Assembly: GCA_013042025.1 (NCBI GenBank)
Contig: JABDQY010000160.1
Location: forward strand, 1-6,708
Source: Bacteroidia bacterium
GTDB taxonomy: Bacteria > Bacteroidota > Bacteroidia > NS11-12g > UBA9320
Direction: 5' to 3'
Length of the DNA stretch: 6,708 nucleotides
Positions 5,969-6,708 of the stretch are shown one piece after another (position 1 is the first letter of the stretch; every line of letters begins with the position of its first letter). Below the pieces are notes generated by a model, which worked only from the letters and a program-made list of their open reading frames with translations, ran no database searches and was not told the DNA's origin. The translations under genes were made by a program, and so were the position numbers.

Positions 5969-6708
5969 TTATCTCTTCATAATCCTCGTAACAGTATTAG
6001 TGTCATCTGCATCAGTGATTTCCAGAATGTAAATGCCAACAGGCTCTGTAATTTCTAGATTAATATCTTGTACATTTTCATAGGTGCTCTCTTGAACTAT
6101 TTGCCCAGAGACAGTAGTTATTGCAACTGAAATTGTTGATTGCATTGATTCAAACTCAATGAAGAACTTACCGTTACTTGGGTTTGGATAAATTTTAAAG
6201 TTGTTCGTGAAAGATGTTTTTTCGATACCTCCCAACATGATCGTTACGCAATCTGAGGTATCCACGCAGTTGTTTTCTGTTAGTTCAACAGCATAATCTC
6301 CGTCAGCGGTTGCTGTAAACGATTGATTGGTCTCACCTACAATTTCGCTATAATTATCACCGCAATCCAACCACACATAGCTTGCTGATGCGTTTGATGC
6401 CGTTAGTGTAGCTCCACTTTTAGAGATACTCTTATCAGATACCGTATTGATTGTCAAATCTAGGGTTACAACTGAATCACACATGCTTGAATTGCCATTT
6501 ACAATGGTGTGCGTAGCGGTATTGTTGGAGTATTTGTACGTTATGCCGTCAATCCATGTAAAAGAATCACATGCTGTTACTACATCGGTACCTGTTGTAG
6601 AATGATTTAAGGTCAAATCTAGGGTTACAACCGAATCACACATGCTTGAACTACCGTTTGGAACAGTATGAGTAGCAGTATTGTTAGAATACTTATACGT
6701 TAAACCGT
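5969..6708 (-). CDS. T9SS-secreted repeat-containing surface protein, C-terminal part (5' end outside window)
   Basis: The frame is open to the right edge, so this is the C-terminal ~245 residues of a larger protein; the ATG at 6643 is internal to a repeat and is not the start. Visible parts from the N side are one partial and one full 53-residue repeat with MCDSVVTLDLT, ACDSFTWIDG and TYKYSNNTATHT motifs. A divergent Ig-like segment follows (ASYVWLDCGDNYSE, DGDYAVELTENNCVDTSDCV), then a terminal type A sorting domain of about 80 residues (nt 5972-6211). That domain has the motifs FKIYPNPSNGKFFIEF, ISVAITTVSGQIV and GIYILEI and the basic end RIMKR. In Bacteroidota this domain directs export by the type IX secretion system and is then removed, leaving the protein secreted or attached to the cell surface. 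The paired cysteines could form disulfides outside the cell. Such proteins are often large adhesins, but the functional N-terminal domain is not visible here. Confidence 0.9.
   Translation of the reverse strand, partial: GLTYKYSNNTATHTVPNGSSSMCDSVVTLDLTLNHSTTGTDVVTACDSFTWIDGITYKYSNNTATHTIVNGNSSMCDSVVTLDLTINTVSDKSISKSGATLTASNASASYVWLDCGDNYSEIVGETNQSFTATADGDYAVELTENNCVDTSDCVTIMLGGIEKTSFTNNFKIYPNPSNGKFFIEFESMQSTISVAITTVSGQIVQESTYENVQDINLEITEPVGIYILEITDADDTNTVTRIMKR
6453..6708 (-). repeat. 159-bp tandem repeat encoding a 53-residue unit
   Basis: The stretch beginning GTCAAATCTAGGGTTACAAC at 6453 recurs at 6612, exactly 159 bp later and in frame. Over the 97 bases of the second copy inside the window I count about 80 identities. 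Most differences fall at synonymous positions, so the protein is much better conserved than the DNA. One full copy and one partial copy are visible, and the array very probably continues beyond the right edge. Confidence 0.85.

Noticed and set aside
6641..6643. ATG at 6643 as the start of the surface-protein gene
   Set aside because: This methionine sits within the repeat motif MCDSVVTLDL, and the frame stays open with repeat sequence to the window edge.

Overview
The window looks like chromosomal DNA from a member of the Bacteroidota, most likely a marine or aquatic flavobacterium-type organism. The strongest evidence is at the right edge. A minus-strand gene there ends in a type IX secretion (Por) sorting domain with the FKIYPNPSNGKF signature, and it carries CDSVVTLDLT-type repeats common in large Bacteroidota surface proteins. 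The AT-rich composition, the absence of clear Shine-Dalgarno sequences and two TAnnTTTG promoter elements agree with this.

Left part (1-1200, minus strand): a D-alanine--D-alanine ligase gene of the DdlA type. It is followed after about 10 nt by the start of a short hypothetical gene that runs off the left edge. The ligase makes the D-Ala-D-Ala dipeptide for peptidoglycan. An intergenic region of about 200 bp (1201-1417) separates it from a divergent two-gene operon and holds a 12-bp perfect palindrome.

Middle (1418-4227, plus strand): a 630-residue GCS2-family carboxylate-amine ligase fused to two C-terminal CBS domains, then a 305-residue aspartoacylase/succinylglutamate desuccinylase-like zinc hydrolase. 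The hydrolase's GTG start shares one base with the ligase's stop codon (TAGTG). An amide-bond-forming enzyme with a likely nucleotide-sensing module is thus tightly coupled to an amide-bond-cleaving enzyme. The substrate cannot be read from the sequence. This pair is the most interesting functional unit in the window.

Right-middle (4224-5942): a minus-strand gene of unknown function (372 residues) overlaps the hydrolase tail-to-tail by 4 bp. I read it as a GAF-like N-terminus, a coiled coil, a segment resembling the helical lid of sigma-54 activators without their ATPase core, and a conserved-looking C-terminal domain. It is divergent from a small, very basic protein of unknown function (146 residues). 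Their shared 159-bp promoter region is dense in TTAAGTG-like heptamers, several about 10 bp apart, and carries TAnnTTTG elements facing both ways.

Right edge (5969-6708, minus strand): the C-terminal part of a repeat-containing, T9SS-secreted surface protein whose 5' end lies outside the window. No RNA gene, CRISPR array, insertion sequence or convincing terminator was seen.
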